The notes under the pieces are model-generated. The model saw only the letters and a program-made list of their open reading frames with translations. It had not been told where the DNA came from and searched no databases. The position numbers and the translations under genes were made by a program. This document shows positions 23,354 to 33,044 of a stretch of DNA of 64,000 nucleotides, in pieces (position 1 is the first letter of the stretch; each line of letters starts with the position of its first letter). Source of the DNA: Narthecium ossifragum (Eukaryota > Streptophyta > Magnoliopsida > Dioscoreales > Nartheciaceae); NCBI GenBank assembly GCA_963920575.1, contig OY986972.1, positions 17,030,502 to 17,094,501 on the forward strand, read 5' to 3'.

Positions 23354-23866
23354 GAACTATGAGTGTCCGATCGACCGGGTGAATAAAAATCGTCAATTTC
23401 TCACTTTTCCCGAGTCCGATCGATCGAACTACGGGTGTCCGATCGATCGGACTCAGTAGAAGTGATAGCTGGATCGATCGGTAGGTGAATAGCAGAAAAA
23501 ATATACTTCTGTGAGGTTTCTGCATAGTCCGATCGATCGGACTCTGGGGGTCGGATCGATCGGACCCTTCAGCGGATTTACTGCTTGCCATCCAGACTGC
23601 GCCATCGGTACTAAAACTGCCGTAACTTCCTCTAGGAAACTCGGAATCACGAACCGTAAAATTCTCCAGAAACTAGACTTCAAGAGCTTTCCAACCATAT
23701 ATGGCTCATTATCTGGTTCTTCCTGAGCAGGTACAGGTTAATCTTCAAAGCCAATCCATCTTCATTCCTTTGCTCCTAGCATGTCTTTATTTGTCCGTTT
23801 TAGCACCAAACATGATCTAATCGTCATTGAAGGCTCTTATACCTGAAATACATCATAGACTATCAA
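23354..23866 (-). mobile_element. partial third LTR
   Basis: Starts in mid-LTR at GAACTATGAGTGTCC and ends at CATAGACTATCAA, matching about 22428-22941. It differs from the right LTR at about 12-13 positions in 513 bp, clearly more than the two full LTRs differ from each other. It is therefore from an older or different copy, brought next to 23353 by recombination and cut at both ends. Confidence 0.85.
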
Positions 23867-24049
23867 TTCTGGTTACTGAAGTATGAGCTGCATCTTCAAA
23901 AAAAAAAAGGGAAGACCATAGCAAAAAGAGCTTTCTTGTTTTGTTTCATGTTCATCAATTCGTCAAAGAAAATTTGACCTTACCTTTCTTCGTGCGGTTC
24001 AATACCATCATTAGGTAAATTAAATCTAAATGGTGATCCTGGAAGCTTT

Positions 24050-24130
24050 CTGGTAGGCAAGCTTCTCAGTTAATTACATAGCAGCCATATCCATGCCATC
24101 ATCAAGCAAGTGTTTAAGTTCATCTTTTAA
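24050..24130 (-). pseudogene. MRS2/MGT fragment, second exon piece
   Basis: After a CAG acceptor the minus strand reads LKDELKHLLDDGMDMAAM, a stop (TAA where the family has tyrosine), then LTEKLAYQ. Plant MRS2 proteins have VRDE(I/L)E.L(L/M)DDD.DMAEMYLTEK here. It lies downstream, on the same strand, of the fragment at 24298-24363 and in gene order, so at least two consecutive MRS2 pieces were captured on this side of the Pack-MULE. Confidence 0.65.
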
Positions 24131-24297
24131 CTGTGGAAACAAGAAACAGAAGTGCTGAAGCATCAAATGTCAATAAAGTTAGTTGTAGCATACTAGCATG
24201 ATGAAACATCAAACTATGTATACATTCTGACATGTATAAAACCTATCTCCAACTCCAACAATAAAATATCATGGAAACAAAACCATGTACAAGATAT

Positions 24298-24363
24298 GAG
24301 TGTGCTGAATTTAGAAGTCAACTCGTCTAAAGCTGGGTATGCCTCTTTCAGCAAGGTATCAGT
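24298..24363 (-). pseudogene. MRS2/MGT exon fragment, right arm
   Basis: The minus strand reads TDTLLKEAYPALDELTSK then FSTL, the inverted counterpart of 13626-13691. This copy keeps the serine of the family's ELTSK where the left-arm copy has phenylalanine, so it is closer to the parental gene. Confidence 0.7.
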
Positions 24364-24944
24364 CTTGTAAACCAAAATATCAACTTCAATAAGATACAAT
24401 AGCAAATGTATAAGATATGAGTGTGCTGAATTTTGCAATGTTTTGATCAGAGCACTAAGCAGTACTTTAGTCACCTCAGAAATTAACCATTCAAAAGTAG
24501 AAGGCTAAAAAAAAAAGAAGAAAAAACTTATAAGGCTATTCAAGACAAGCTTCAAGCACTCTGAACTCAAAAGGTGAGGGAGAAGTTCTCCGGCTACTCG
24601 CCGGAGATAATGCCAACCAGATTCTCATCGAAACCCCGTCTGGGGTCGTCGGCCGAGTGCGGATCCACGCGGAGACTGGATTTGGCCGGACCCCTTTCTA
24701 TTGCAGCCCTCTCTCACCGATCCTTTCGGTTGACCTCTCTGGTGATCTAGAGAGGAGAGAAGAAAAGTTCTCTTGATGCCGGCGAGTTGGGAGAGAAGGC
24801 GGCGACAGGGGAGACAGCATCGCTCATCTCGTGATTCGATTTATCGGGGATCGAGGGTGAAAACGTGATGGGTCCTGCCAGCCCTTCTGCCCTTTTACCA
24901 CGATGGAATCCTGGCCGTTATTGTTAAGTAGATAGGGATGCACG

Positions 24945-25365
24945 TAGGGGTGGCAATTCGGGTCGTGACCCGCGAACCTGACCCGACCCGACCCGAAATA
25001 AACGGGTTCGGGTTTGGCATAACCGGGTTCGGGTCATAAACGGGTCGACCCATTTATGACCCGCGAATAAACGGGTTGGATCGGGTTGACCNNNNNNNNN
25101 NNNNNNNNNNNNNNNNNNNNNNNNNNNNNNNNNNNNNNNNNNNNNNNNNNNNNNNNNNNNNNNNNNNNNNNNNNNNNNNNNNNNNNNNNNNNNNNNNNNN
25201 NNNNNNNNNNNNNNNNNNNNNNNNNNNNNNNNNNNNNNNNNNNNNNNNNNNNNNNNNNNNNNNNNNNNNNNNNNNNNNNNNNNNNNNNNNNTTTGGTGTT
25301 TTGTTAAACGGGTCATTATATGATCCGACCCGAACACGACCCGCGAACCCGAATTACCACCCCTA
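24945..25365. mobile_element. small non-autonomous hAT element in the MULE right arm
   Basis: Ends are TAGGGGTGGCAATTCGGGT and, inverted, ACCCGAATTACCACCCCTA. The flanking 8-bp sites are GATGCACG (24937-24944) and GATACACG (25366-25373), one mismatch apart, the 8-bp TSD size of hAT elements. The opposite MULE arm reads GATGCACGGCGAGG (inverted) with no insertion, so it provides the empty site. The interior is dense in ACCCGACCCG and CGGGTTCGGG words and is broken by a 200-N gap. Confidence 0.9.
25092..25291. other. assembly gap (200 N)
   Basis: Exactly 200 consecutive Ns, probably a nominal gap size. It lies inside the repetitive GGGTCGGGTT-type interior of the small hAT element, so the true length is unknown. 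Confidence 0.99.
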
Positions 25366-25417
25366 GATACACGGCGAGGATCTACTATTGCACGCTGCTT
25401 GCACGCCCCCCGAATCC

Positions 25418-25427
25418 CAGTTAAAGG
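25418..25427 (+). repeat. right target-site duplication of the Pack-MULE
   Basis: CAGTTAAAGG directly follows the right terminal inverted repeat and matches 12707-12716 exactly. It is also the first part of a 131-132 bp tandem duplication of host DNA whose second copy has CAGTTAAGGG at 25550, resembling the uninterrupted target. Confidence 0.75.
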
Positions 25428-25683
25428 GCCCGACACATGCGCGGCCTTCAGACCTCGTTTCCCGCGCGCTCGTGACTCGCACGTGCGTACGAATCTATTG
25501 GCCGACGGACCGCTGGGCCCCACAGCTGCATGAATCTTAGAGACGGGAACAGTTAAGGGCCCGGCACATGCGCGGCCTTCAGACCTCGTTTCCCGCGCGC
25601 TCGTGACTCGCACGTGCGCGCGAATCTATTGGCCGGCGGACCGCTGGGCCCCACAGCTGCATGAATCTTAGAGACGGGAACGT
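25418..25683. repeat. 131-132 bp GC-rich tandem duplication
   Basis: Two nearly identical units start at CAGTTAAAGGGCCCG (25418) and CAGTTAAGGGCCCG (25550). Each runs through CATGCGCGGCCTTCAGACC, CGTGACTCGCACGTGCG and GGGCCCCACAGCTGCATGAA to GAGACGGGAAC. They differ at only a few positions. This lies immediately outside the Pack-MULE. Confidence 0.9.
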
Positions 25684-26388
25684 GACGGGGCGCAGGTGAG
25701 CCCCATGCACGCGGTCCTAAACATTCTCCGGATCCCCTCCCGACCTCTGATGCGATTCCCCGGCCTACTGTACCCGAACTTTTTTTGTCGCGGGAAACGC
25801 GGTCTTGAGTTCAAACTTTTAGCTGCCAATAAGAGCACCTCGTGTCAGATCATCCCTTGAGTTCAGAGAGCATTGATCTGTCTTTCTTTCCCAACTTCAG
25901 CAACAGAAACCCCAAAAAAAGAAATGATGCTGCCTGCATATATGTCTAGCTAGGGTTCTTAAAGTAGAATGTAATCTTTCAATTATGTTGTTGGTGGAGA
26001 TATCTACTAGTTGATGAACACGGAACGATGACACAGCCAAAAGGAGATTTGATGTTGTACGTACTTTGGCTTTGAAAGCATTTATATACGTCGTGTCTGC
26101 AGCGGAACTATTTTTTCAAATTTCCCTATAAGAACAGAGCTATATTCACATGTGAGCTCATATAATTTTTATCTTCGTTCCTATCGATACCCAATAATTT
26201 ATTCCTCTAATTAGTACGACACGCAATTTTGTGGTCCTCCTTAGCAATTATTTGGATTCCTTTCTGATCTCTTTGTTACAGCTGAACCAGCTTGTGCTAC
26301 TCTTGGAACTCTCTCTTCGTCTTCAACTCCATCTTCATCGGCACCCATCTTCTTCTGTTTCTTCTCAGTTTTGTTCCAAGTCGGAGCT
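25684..26388. other. 5' flank of the CC-NB-LRR relic
   Basis: Non-coding, with an AT-rich centre. Just before the ATG at 26389 is a pyrimidine-rich stretch containing TTCTTCTGTTTCTTCTCAG, which would serve as a splice acceptor for a 5' UTR intron. No convincing TATA box can be assigned. Confidence 0.4.
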
Positions 26389-29300
26389 ATGGCATTGCTT
26401 CCGAGTGTGTTTGTCTCCAAGTTTCTCGATCTGCTGGTTAAATATGGTGAGGAGGAGGCTGTCATGCTCCATGGAGTGCCGGGCGAGATCGAGAAGCTTC
26501 AAAGAAAGCTAGGCTTGATACGTGACCTGCTCGTCGATGCCGAGAGGAGGCAGAGCCAGGATAGGGCCATCAATCGTTGGCTGAACGAGCTCAAAGATCT
26601 CATGTACGATGCCGATGATATTATGGACGAGATCGAGATCGAGATCGAGAACCAGAAGCGCCTGCAGGCAGCACCATCTTCTCACGTCCGTTGAACCCTT
26701 CTTATGACTTTTTCCTCTATTTGTTATCTTATACACACCTGTTCAGGATTCAAGTTCCTTTTTTATGATATGTGATGCAACACGAAAGCATATTGCAACT
26801 TGCATATTGATCAAATGCCCTTATTTTCCTAGCAGGTAAACTGTTGCCTCACTCCCTTTTCCCGCATTGGATTTCGTCACCAGATCGAAAACAAGATTAA
26901 AAGTCTAAACACTAGGCTGGATGAAATCATTAAGTACAGAAATGATTTCAATCTCACGCCAATTACTCTCGATGATCAAAATAGAAGATCTGCTCCTACA
27001 ATTAGCCGAAGAATCACGTCGTCTCTGGTTGAACCTGATCTTGTGGGCACAAGAATAGAAGAGGATACTAGGACCTTGGTGAAGTTGCTGTTAGCCGACG
27101 ATCATCGTCAGAAGATGCTTGTTACCCTCGCCCTCGTCGGCATGGGGGGATAGGCAAAACTACTCTCGCCCAAAAAATCTTCAACGATGAGATGGTGCAA
27201 GATCACTTTCGGACTGTCAAATCTGTGTGGATTTGTGTTTCCTAAGATGTCAATGAAACCAAAATCTTAAGGGAGATCGTACAACATATAGGAGGTGATC
27301 CTGATGTGAATCAAGATTCAACATATCTAGAAGTGAATCTCCATGAGGTGGTAAGGAAGAAGATAGTCTTCCTTGTATTGGATGATGTGTGGGATGCATC
27401 TCTGTAGCTGAATTTATTAAAAAGGCCCTTGCAAAGTTGTGGCCGTGGAAGTAGAGTTTTGATCACCACTAGATCCACAAATGTAGCCAAGGGTATGGGT
27501 GCCCTGCATCTTCATAGCGTGGAGAAGTTGCCTGTTGAGGATGGTTGGTCATTGCTATGTAATTCGGTATTTCAGAAGGATGATGACAACGATAAAAAGC
27601 AGGAATTGAAAGATATTGGGATGAAAATCGTAGAGCAATGTAATGGTCTTCCTCTGGCCATCAATGCAGTCGCTGGCATGCTCAGTACAAAGGACATGCG
27701 GCATTCTGAATGGGAGAAAGTTCACCGAAATCCAGTATGGTCAAACAATAATCTTCTTCCCGAAGGAGTTCTGGGAGCTTTATACTTGAGTTATGAGGAT
27801 CTACCATCTTATCTCAAGCCATGTTTTCTCTACTTTGCATTGTTACTGGAGGATTGTGTTCTGATTTAGTTTTTTGTTCAGAAACTTTGGTGCTCCGAGA
27901 GGTTGGTGGAACCAATAGGAAAGCTGACGATAGAAGAGACGGCAGAAGAATATTGGAAGGAATTGATATAGAGGAATCTTTTGCAGCCAGATCCAACTAT
28001 CTATGATCAAGGAGCATGTAAAATACATGACCTTGTGCACACTCTTGTACAATATCTAGCACGCCATGAAACCTTCTGTGGAGACGCAGAACGGTTTGCT
28101 GACAAAGTGTCATCGTCTTCTTCTCAGATGAAGCCACGCCGTCTATGCTTACCAGATGGGAAAGTACAATGCATTACTGACATCATAAGGCGACAAACAT
28201 CACTCAGGGCACTACTACTTCAAAATATTCAAAAGCTTCAATATGATGATTTCAAATCTCTCAAGTGTCTGAGGATCTTGGAGCTTGGTTATTCGCCCTT
28301 GGAGGAGTTGCCAAGTTCTATAGGTGATCTTATTCACTTGAGATATTTAAGTATCACATACACTAAAGTGAGAGAGATACCTGAATGCATAGGAAATCTA
28401 TGGAATCTCCATTTCTTACAGTTGAGAAGCTGTAAAAACATGCACCGCCTTCCTGTTAGAATCGTCATGTTGCATAACCTCAAGTATCTCAACCTCGAAG
28501 GGACTCCAATTGATGGGATGCCATTCGGAATGAGAAGGCTCCACCGACTTACAGAAATTTTGGGATTGCCTGCTGCTGCTATGAATGAAGAACGAGTTGA
28601 AAATGTTGGGGGTTCTACATTGGAAGATTTGGGATCTCTTTCCAAGCTGACCAGGTTGTCAATAGACAAGCTTGAAAGGGTCTCCAGCAGAGGTGACGCA
28701 AGAGCAGCAGCATTGAAGGACAAACACCATCTTCGGTATCTTTTTTTGAATTGCACTAGTCCTTGCAACTTACAGATTCAAGGGACATGTACAGAACATG
28801 CAGAGGACTCCATCAAAAAAATAGAAGAGGTCTTCGAGGAGCTATGTCCCCCTTCTTCATTAGAAATTCTAGAGATTACAGGTTATTTTGGCCCTCGAAT
28901 TCCCTAGCTGGCTGAGGATGTTGTCAGCGCCATCTCTACTATTTCCTACATTAAGGAGGTTGGATTTGTTGGACTGCAACCACTTCGTGCAGCTCCCAGC
29001 CTTGGGCCAGCTACCGCAGCTTGATTTCTTAAATATTTCAGGTGCATCGGGAGTTACAAGCATTGGACATGAATTTTGTTTTGGCATGAATGATGGAGGT
29101 CCGCAACTTTCTTCCCCTTCCTTTCCCAAGCTTGAGGATTTATACCTCCGGAAAATGCCAAACTGGAGGGAATGGAATTGGTTTGAGGCGGGTGAGGAAC
29201 TAATAGTACTGCCTCGCCTCCAAGGTCTCTCCATTACACACTGTCCCAAGTTGAGGTCTCTCCCAACGGACCTCATCAATCATGCAGTTATGTTGCAAGA

Positions 29301-29811
29301 GTTGCACATACAAGAAGCCAACAGCTTGAGAGAGATCAAGAACCTCCTGTTTATCAAGAAGCTTGAAATTGTGGATTGCCCCATGCTAGAGGAAGTGTCA
29401 AATCTTCCTAATCTGAAGACTCTAATTGTTTGGGGTGACTGGAGAAACCTGAGGACTGTGGTGGGTATGGATGCTCTGCAGCAGCTGGAATTGCTTGATA
29501 ATATAGAGTCCCTGCCAGAATGGTTATTAGCAAGCAGCAGTACTTCTACTATTGCTGCTGCTAGTGCTAGTGCTAGTGCTAGTGCTAGTGCAACAGGAGG
29601 AGAAATGCAGCAGCGGCAGTTCGGTGCTCTGCAGAAGCTGTACATTGAAGGCGGTGTTGACCTGCTCTCCAGGTGTCTTGTGGATGGCTCGGACTGGCCC
29701 AAAATCAGAGACATCCCTCAAGTTAAAGCCAATACCTACTACGACGATGATGGATCAGCCTACTTCTCCTACACCAAGGTTCCCTTCGCCTTCGACACCA
29801 ACTTGAATTGA
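26389..29811 (+). pseudogene. CC-NB-LRR disease-resistance gene, degenerate
   Basis: The parental family are intracellular immune receptors that sense pathogen effectors. Exon 1 (26389-26685) encodes an Rx-type N-terminal coiled coil with LNELKDLMYDADDIMDEIE. A GT (26686) and an AG (26834-26835) bound an intron, and exon 2 runs to the TGA at 29809. NB-ARC motifs are visible: P-loop GMGG.GKTTLAQKIF (about 27138), kinase-2 FLVLDDVWD (about 27369), GSRVLITTRS, CNGLPLA (about 27640) and KIHDL (about 28020). Leucine-rich repeats follow (28250-29500). Damage: a missing G in the P-loop run (about 27143-27149), TAA at 27243, TAG at 27405, TAG at 27867, TAG at 27969, and one extra base near 28891-28895. 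A GCTAGT microsatellite near 29560-29590 encodes a Ser-Ala run. Stops and frameshifts across the ATPase domain make this a pseudogene unless several are assembly errors. Confidence 0.9.
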
Positions 29812-31253
29812 CGATCATTTGTTGTTCTCAATTTGTCTCTTTGCAGTTTCTGCTGATCTATAGTTGGTAAGTCTTGCTAGTTTATGTTATGAGTTGGCAT
29901 AGAGGTGATTATGCTCTCAATTTTGGCTATCTGTAGTTTCTTTTGGTCCATTTTGTTGAAATCACAAAGCTGGGTACTTTTTGTCTGAAAGTGATTTGTA
30001 ACCTTGATACTTTTGTGTTGTGTATGAATTTCTTATTCAGGAATATATGCGAAATTGACTGGAATGGCAAGCACAGCTGCATATATGTTCGTTACGTTAT
30101 TAATGAGACAGTGATATTATGGCTTTTAGAAGATGAAAGCTTTTGGGAGGACATTGAAGGCCTTAATTTGGACCTAGTATTACTTAATAACTTGATTGTT
30201 GCTGGTTTAGTGTGAGAACTTTCAGTGGCTCATGGAGGAGACTCTTCGATCATGGGAGTCGTTTCTTCTTGGTATTAATGGCAGAAGTTAGTTATAAGGT
30301 AACTGTTCTGTTCCATTGCTTGTAACTGGACACGTGAGTTTTTTGGTTCGTATTTTCATGTTAAAATTCAGTGTCTATATCTTGTACTTGTAATTGCTCA
30401 ATCTCGTACTTTGATTCACATTCGGAATTTTTTAAAGCTATGAGCATTCAATCTGTTGTAGCTACTAGAGAATTATACTTGAGGTTTTTCTGTAATGCTG
30501 GCACACCCTTTCATTAATGTTCAATCAATATATATACATCAATTGCAAGTATAATTCCTGCAATTCTGCTATTCTAAAAACAGAGCATCTGCTATACAAG
30601 GACGAAGTGGAGAAGCAGAACAACGGTGAAGCGGAGATTGTAGCATAAAAATTAGTTGCTGCTATAAATCATGGATTGGCATATACTATTTTCCTTCAAA
30701 GTGCTTTGTTGAAATCTCAAATCCTGCACTGAAGTCAAATGAATTGTTTGTAACCTTTGATACTTCTATTGTTGTCAAAGTGTGTCTAAGCAGCTTTGTT
30801 ATCAATGTTGGATAATAAGTTTGCCTTCAATGTCTCTCCTACTCTCTCTGTACCTGTATATATGTGTGTTTGCGTACGTGTTGATTTGGATAGAACTTGA
30901 ACTTTTAACATTTTTTGCAGCGAGGCAACTCGGGCAATTCCTGGACAATCTTTTTAGAAAGTTGTGACTTGTGTTAAAGACCCACCACCCTGTCAAAATA
31001 CACTATGGGAGTTGAATCACCTCAAAGGAAGCAATTAAGAACATAGTTTTCGTTAACATGATAGGTCACTAAACCCAACTTGGATTCTAGTCCAAGAAAG
31101 TTCAGCAAGACTTGCCAGTCACAAGAAAGTGCAATCACCATGATATATTTCTTTTTTCATGATATATGTACATATACAGACTCTCTTTGCAAAATCTCTC
31201 TTTTTTGCTTTTTTCCCCCTTAGCTCAGCTGCCAAAAGCCAGCATTCATACTT
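29812..31253. other. intergenic, 3' flank of the NB-LRR relic
   Basis: AT-rich, no supported gene. Two related stretches (about 29956-30020 and 30708-30772) share GTTGAAATC(A/T)CAAA and TTTGTAACCTT(T)GATACTT, so a short segment was duplicated. The short open frames at 29943-30215 and 30782-30967 show no recognisable domain. Confidence 0.4.
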
Positions 31254-31269
31254 GAATGAAATTTATGTT
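31254..31269 (+). repeat. left LINE target-site duplication
   Basis: GAATGAAATTTATGTT, identical to 32055-32070, which follows the A-rich tail. Confidence 0.9.
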
Positions 31270-32054
31270 TTGCCAAAGACACAAATCTTTGATGCCTAGG
31301 CCCCCTTCAAAACGATGGCAACAGACTTGATCCCAGGCAACTCTAGAGAAGCTGCCCTTGCGACCTCGCCATAAGAAATCCCTGGCAATTGTCTTTCTGA
31401 TTAAGCAGTAGATACTCGCGCACCTGCCATCGTATACTTCTAATTAGCTCCTGCGGTTGGAGGCCAGAATCCTCAAACAAAGAGCAGCATCTATTCTTCC
31501 ATAATGCCCAAAGTGTGTAACCCATAATAGTTTTCACTAGTCTGCATCCTCCATTAGATTTAGTAAGTTGCAGGTATTTCAAACAATAGTCCATGTCCAG
31601 TAGATCAGTGCTAATGCTTGAGTTAAGGAGAACATTCCGCCAAACTTCACTGGCCAAAGGGCAATCGAAGAAAATGTGATTCACATTTTCAACTGACAAC
31701 TTGCAGCATGGGCATGTATTTTCAATGACCAGATGAAGATTATACAATCCCTGCTAATTGAAAGCGACGCCCGTTTTGCTGTGGACATGATAAATGGTAG
31801 GATTCCACCAAACGCAGGTAGTACTAATATTTTACAAGATATCTGGTGGGATGCTGGCCACTTTCAAGCCCTCTCTGTTGTTTTTATTCCTAGAGAAAGT
31901 AATGTACATGCTGATAGCATTGCTAGACATATGAGGTTTTCGATATGTAACAGGGGGATTCCTTCTTGTGGGAATCCTCCATTGATGTCTGCTTTGTAGC
32001 CGCTTTGCGGCATCTAGCTTCGGCTTAATTGTGCAAAAAAAAAAGAACAAAAAA
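31270..32054 (+). mobile_element. LINE (L1-type) insertion with inverted, scrambled 5' pieces
   Basis: Three ORF2 pieces are present. The leftmost (about 31275-31388, minus) reads FLWRGRKGSFSRVAWDQVC and EGGLGIKDL, the linker after the reverse transcriptase. The middle (31400-31747, minus) has the zf-RVT motif CPCCKLSVENVNHIFFDCP. The right piece (about 31740-31999, plus) is the C-terminal RNase H part (FIPRESNVHADSIAR), followed by a LINE tail with CTTCGGCTTAATTGTG and an A-rich end. The 16-bp site GAATGAAATTTATGTT lies at both outer borders (31254-31269 and 32055-32070), proving one insertion event. The family order is linker, zf-RVT, RNase H. Here the first two are inverted and not in order with each other, so rearrangement occurred during or after integration. 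Confidence 0.9.
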
Positions 32055-32070
32055 GAATGAAATTTATGTT
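32055..32070 (+). repeat. right LINE target-site duplication
   Basis: GAATGAAATTTATGTT, identical to 31254-31269. Confidence 0.9.
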
Positions 32071-32963
32071 CTCTGTTGCTGCAGCAGTTATGCATCTGTG
32101 TTCTCATTTTCACTCAAAGATACATAGTCCAATAGTTAAACAAATTTGGAGCATGAGGAAGAACATGGAATCATCTTCAACAAGAATGAGAAGCTATTTG
32201 GGTCCAAAATATCCTAAACAAATGGAAAAAATGAAAAAAATAAATAAAATGCCTTCAGGTATCTAAATCAAAACTGTACTACATCTCAAAAGAAAATTTG
32301 TCATTAAATCTTCTTGAGTGGTAATGCCCAAGAGTTGCTTATCAGAAAGAACTTTCTGAGAAGATCTGCACGCCAGAAATTGTCATGTTGTGGCTACTAA
32401 GAACGAAGGCTGATATATGTTGCCAACATCATTGGCCTGGCTGCCAGAAATTAGCTGCATAGAAACAGAAACATATATTCTTTGTCAGAAAATACAGCAT
32501 ACTAATATTATGGAGTAGACAACTTGTGAAGAATCCTGGGGTAAGACACAATGAACATAGGCTAAGCTGGAACTGTAGTCCAACATCTTAAAATGCATTC
32601 AAGTCTTTATTGAGCAACTTCAATTCCTTGCTATCAATGTGTCTTCTTGTTCATTTATTGAGCGGCTCTGTGCTTGCAAGTTGCAACCATCTTTTAGTTC
32701 CTCAACATGGCCAACCCAACCTTGGACTGTTATGAGAGCGCCAGACTTGACTCAACCCACGAGACCTGTTTATCAAACTCGATCCTGCATGTTCACTGAT
32801 CGAGACATCTAATATCCTGACCCAACTGTTGTTGAAAATATCAAAGCTGGGAGTGGTGGCCGACTGTAAGGAGGGAAGGGAGAACGAAGGACGAAGGAGA
32901 TGGAAAGAATGAGGTGGTGACGTATTGCTAATTGATTCAGCCAATCTGAGCCAGATCTGATTT
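32071..32963. other. intergenic between two LINE insertions
   Basis: No gene or element could be supported. It is AT-rich to about 32690, then has a more mixed 250-bp stretch with short frames lacking homology, and leads into the AT-rich minisatellite. Confidence 0.4.
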
Positions 32964-33044
32964 AATTGTATTTTTATCTTTTTAACTCCATTTTTATCTT
33001 TTTTAACTCAATTTTTATGAATCCTGCATTTTTATCTTTTTAAC
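32964..33044. repeat. AT-rich minisatellite, left part
   Basis: About four degenerate units of CATTTTTATCTTTTTAACTC. It is continuous in sequence with the array resuming at 34274 on the far side of a LINE. Confidence 0.85.

Larger units (their letters stand above)
12717..25417. mobile_element. Pack-MULE: Mutator-like element with long inverted arms and captured gene fragments
   Basis: Left arm 12717-13734 and right arm 24257-25417 are near-identical in inverted orientation. They share GGGGGGCGTGCAA at the tips, then CTATCTACTTAACAA, then several hundred bases of GC-rich sequence. The 10-bp direct repeat CAGTTAAAGG lies immediately outside both ends (12707-12716 and 25418-25427), the 9-11 bp TSD size expected of Mutator-like elements. 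No transposase is visible. Instead there are fragments of host genes (MRS2, ribosomal protein P2, an ALY-like exon), which defines a Pack-MULE. The interior has since received a large LTR element (15373-23866) and the right arm a hAT element (24945-25365). The 12.7 kb span includes 200 Ns. The left arm has about 285 bp (13291-13575) absent from the right. The outermost base pairs are imperfect (TATTC versus GGATTC on the inverted strand). Confidence 0.8.

Noticed and set aside
24924..25613. 229-codon frame spanning the Ns
   Set aside because: Runs through the assembly gap and across the hAT, MULE and flanking DNA borders, so it is artefactual.
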